This document shows positions 42,200-45,133 of a stretch of DNA of 45,133 nucleotides, one piece after another. This DNA is from Gnetum montanum (lineage: Eukaryota; Streptophyta; Gnetopsida; Gnetales; Gnetaceae): assembly GCA_015680685.1 (NCBI GenBank), contig MNCI01012653.1:49135-94267 (forward strand), in the 5' to 3' direction. Under the pieces are notes generated by a model. The model was not told where the DNA came from. It saw nothing but the letters and a program-made list of their open reading frames with translations, and did not search any database. Numbering within the stretch: the stretch's first letter is position 1; the number at the start of each line of letters is the position of its first letter. Made by a program: the position numbers and the translations under genes.

Positions 42200-44340
42200 G
42201 ATGTTTTTGAGTTTTCTATAAGGACCTAGCAATATTAGCCTTTCTATCCACATTCATAGCATAAGTAGCATTGGTTTGTTGATATTATGGTGCCAAAAAT
42301 TCTTATGTCATTGGTGGTGTCATGTGATGAGGTGGAGTATGAAAATACCAAGGGTAGGATGGATGGTAAGAGGTGTGAGGTAGTGATCCATCAGGAGATG
42401 TCATGGGGTGATGATACTTGAGAGAGTGATAGTGGTAATTTGAAGTAGAGGACATAGAAATAGTTGTAAAAACAAGGTGTTGAACATAATATCCATATGG
42501 TTTTGGATAGTAGGAAGGATAGGGCTAGTTTGGTGGTAGCCTCCCCCATGACTGTGGGTTTTGCCACTACAGTTGATGGCAGTGTTGACATTGGTAATAA
42601 GTCCCCCTAGGACAGTATGATTAGTTGTGGAACTGTCTATCATTACTATGTTGAAAAGGAAATATCCTAGGCATATGATTTTGTACAAACTTTGGATTTA
42701 CTGCATCTTCCCAATACGTATGTAGATGCAACAAGATCAGGCAATGACCCTTTAGATGGTTATATATGTAGATGTCACATCCATTATCTTTGTCTGTAGT
42801 TGAGTATATAGCCTCACTTTCTTCAGCCATGTTCCCTATTTGTCGAAAAGTGTTCCTAGTTGTTTCTTGATCCTTCTTCCTCTATTTACTATGATTTCCT
42901 AATTAATTTTTTGTTTGATTCTCCTCTACCATTTCTACAAGAGTTGTAACATTCTCATATATCCACTTTGACATCTTGTTAAACTTCACTTCAAGTTCAT
43001 GAATAGGCCTATGCATCAACAAGGCTTGTTGGGGAATCACCTTCTTGAGGGTTGTCTCTTTCTCCTTGTCATAGATATGGACCTCCTTCGTTTGAAGATT
43101 TGGATCCCTGTGACTTTTCTCGACATTCTTCCATTTCCATAGCTCTCCTTCTTCTTTTGCCACATTCTTGATTAAGTCTCATTTTTGATGGGTTTGTAGC
43201 TCGTATAATTGACCTAGAGCATACATCCCAAGGGTCTCCGTTGTTTCATTAAAAAGTCCATCTATGATGTGGAAAAGTTGTGTTTCCTCAAAGAAACCAT
43301 CAATTAGGCATCTATTCAGTAGGGAATAATATTTATCTAAGGCCATGCCCAAGCATTTATGTTGTTCTTATCTCCATCCTTGGATTTGTCTCCTCAGGTT
43401 GAACACCCTTGCATAGGTTTGATATTTTTCATTGAAGAGTTCCAACATTATGGACCACCATTAGATTGAATTTGGTTTCAATGACCTTTACCACACCTTG
43501 ACTCTATCAATTAATGTCCTAGGAAATATATTAAGCTTTTTCCATACATTTTCAACATTGTATGAGGCACAAGCATCATGGAAGGCTTGTCTATGATGTT
43601 GTGGATATGAATCATAGCCTCTTGAAAATTTAGGAATATTATTCATATCAAGCCTAGGTAGGTGAATTTATTTATGATGCCTATGAGATATCTTAACTAC
43701 CTCTATGATCTGCATTAGGCTCTAACTAGCCAACAACGATTCATCATCATAAGACATGTTGTGGTGAAAATTTCTTTGTCTATTTTTTTGATCATGATGA
43801 TGTTTTCTATGTTTATTTTTATGTTTTTGATGTCACCTATGGGTTCAATTTCTATGCCAATGATGAGCTTGGTCTCTATACCTACATTCATCTTCATTAG
43901 AATTAGGCATTGAATAGGAAGAGGAAGATGAAGGATTGAAAGAATCATCATGGCTTTCATAGTTCTCCCCATGGTCCCTTGATTGATATTTTCTAGGTTT
44001 TGAGAAGGTCTTAGGCCTTAAGCCCTCGCTTAGCCTAGGACTTATTTGATCTCCTCCAAGGTTGTCTGCCTTAGGTGAACGTAGTTCGTGAGTGTCATCA
44101 TGGTGGTCATAAACATATGAAATCCCTACATAAGGTTAGTCACTCCAATTTTCTTCATCATATATCTTGTTAGTTCTCCAATGAATGTCTTTGTTATACA
44201 ATGCATTATTGGTTCCTAATGAAAGAGATATTTTGTTGGTTTATGATGTCTATGACTTATTATCTTTTAGAAGATAGGTCATGAATGCATTTACAACAAT
44301 CATGTATGATATAACTAATATAGATAACTAGCACAAGTCC
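42200..44340 (-). pseudogene. Gag polyprotein of element D (decayed)
   Basis: Aligned by eye with B gag block for block. Right to left: a charged, Ser-rich region near 43.9 kb, the gag core near 43.6-43.2 kb in broken frames, MAKEEGELWKWKNVEKSHRD at 43163 downward, FNKMSKWIYENVTTLVEMVE, then the degenerate knuckle CDIYIYNHLKGHCLILLHLH (about 42803-42744). A His/Gly/Pro-rich tail follows to about 42400. B has CDICLYDHPKDYF at the knuckle. Confidence 0.7.
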
Positions 44341-44356
44341 TTGGTAATAGTGTTAA
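44341..44356 (-). promoter_or_regulatory. Primer-binding site remnant of element D
   Basis: The minus strand reads TTAACACTATTACCAA directly after the LTR end, the same place as in B and C, with several substitutions from the tRNA-Asp complement. Confidence 0.5.
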
Positions 44357-44638
44357 TGATGAGCGATGAGATACCCCTATGCCTAACCATACAAATCACA
44401 AGTGTTCACGCATGATTCAGTCAAATTCTAGGGATGGGACTAGTTGTGGTTTCTAGATTGTTATGCTTTGATCATAGTTCATTGTCTTCCCACATAGACT
44501 AGTGTTAGCTTTGTCACGTATGGTTTAGTCAAAAGTGAGGCATATGATAATGTTGTCTAATCCTATGCTGCTTCTAATGATGATAAAGAGATAAATTAAT
44601 TAAGCTAATAAATAGTGGAAAGTAAAGTCTAAACTAGC
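44357..44638 (-). mobile_element. Element D 5' LTR, interrupted
   Basis: TGATGAGCGATGAG onward, collinear with 19105-19400 of B's LTR, up to AAAGTCTAAACTAGC at 44638, where another LTR begins. The rest lies outside the window. Confidence 0.75.
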
Positions 44639-45133
44639 TGATGGGATGCAATATTGCATAAGTTGCGATATCATGTCTTCCCTACGATATCGCGTACGCG
44701 ATATCGCAGTCCGCCGTAATGTCTATAAATAAGAAGCGGCTCTCCCTTGTTCATAGTTTAGTTATTAGTTAGGAGTTAGAAGTAGCGAAGCTCTAGCAGT
44801 TTAGCCACTCCAAAGATAGTTTATTTTACTATGTCTACCCTCAATGTTGTGAATGTAATTGTACAACATCCTTTCTTCGAGTGTGACATACTTGGCCACG
44901 CACATGACCGAAAATAAAAATCGAGATTACTTCATCATTGCAGTAGTCACTTTGTTTATTTAATTGTTTTAACGTGGAATGAGTACGACTTGATTATGAG
45001 CATCTTTGTGTAACTACTTGGTAACCCAGTGGCATACCTAGGATCTATGCTTGGTAATCCCAGTGGTAGTCGTGCACCAAGATGTGTATGGTGAGTCAAG
45101 AAATCGGTTGATCATCACACTTAGGCTAGTAAC
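44639..45133 (+). mobile_element. Start of another LTR (subfamily of X and the solo LTR)
   Basis: A plus-strand LTR start TGATGGGATGCA matching the reverse complement of the solo LTR at 4092-4880. It carries GATATC three times and TATAAATA at 44724-44731, 18 bp after GATATC at 44700-44705. The preceding CTAGC (44634-44638) is the likely target-duplication copy. The LTR runs off the window. Confidence 0.78.

Larger units (their letters stand above)
40451..44356 (-). mobile_element. Element D: gag-bearing relative of B
   Basis: Minus-strand internal region. The order from right to left is primer-site remnant (44341-44356), gag (about 44.3-42.2 kb), Cys-cluster module (42113-41772) and a non-coding 3' region (41760-40451) with the GTTGGTCCTCCCAAAAGTAG block near 40690 shared with B and C. 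No protease, RT or integrase. The left boundary is not defined. Confidence 0.7.

Overview
The window looks like a repeat-dense, AT-rich stretch of a seed-plant nuclear genome, probably with long introns. The protein families are plant ones: Ty3/gypsy polyproteins with a tRNA-Asp-type primer site, a malectin/LRR receptor kinase, and an RTE-type LINE. The malectin domain reads like conifer-type sequences, so I lean to a gymnosperm, but this is inference. No intact protein-coding gene was found, and no rRNA, tRNA or CRISPR.

Layout. (1) 1-20120 is one large nest of related Ty3/gypsy LTR elements. The outer element 'B' lies on the minus strand: 3' LTR remnant 197-510, 5' LTR 19105-20120, primer site 19086-19104, gag 16.9-19.1 kb. 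It is split by element 'A' (plus strand, 1103-7620, target duplication ATGTC) and element 'C' (minus strand, 9766-16897, duplication AAAAG/ACAAG). A contains a solo LTR (4092-4880). The end of another LTR (1-196) cuts B's left LTR. (2) 20.1-21.0 kb holds an RTE-type LINE tail. (3) 21.2-32.3 kb on the minus strand is a decayed malectin-like LRR receptor-kinase gene. Exons from signal peptide to kinase C-terminus are readable, with a duplicated malectin exon. A 5.6-kb block bounded by inverted repeats, carrying a gag-protease-integrase-tail remnant ('E'), sits between its malectin and LRR exons. A second malectin fragment lies at 33 kb. (4) 34-37 kb has a tandem repeat and a PIF1-type helicase C-terminal pseudogene. 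(5) 37.2-40.4 kb holds an unrecognised, stop-riddled coiled-coil reading frame. (6) 40.4-45.1 kb is element 'D', a gag-bearing relative of B, whose LTR is cut by another LTR that runs off the window.

The LTR elements appear to be one extended family that has split its functions. A retains RT-RNase H-integrase but no gag. B, C and D retain gag (C also protease) but no polymerase. All share a long non-coding 3' region. Most of the family's LTRs carry palindromic GATATC motifs between the LTR start and the TATA box, and the nearest motif lies exactly 18 bp from the box. This promoter arrangement is the most distinctive signal in the window.
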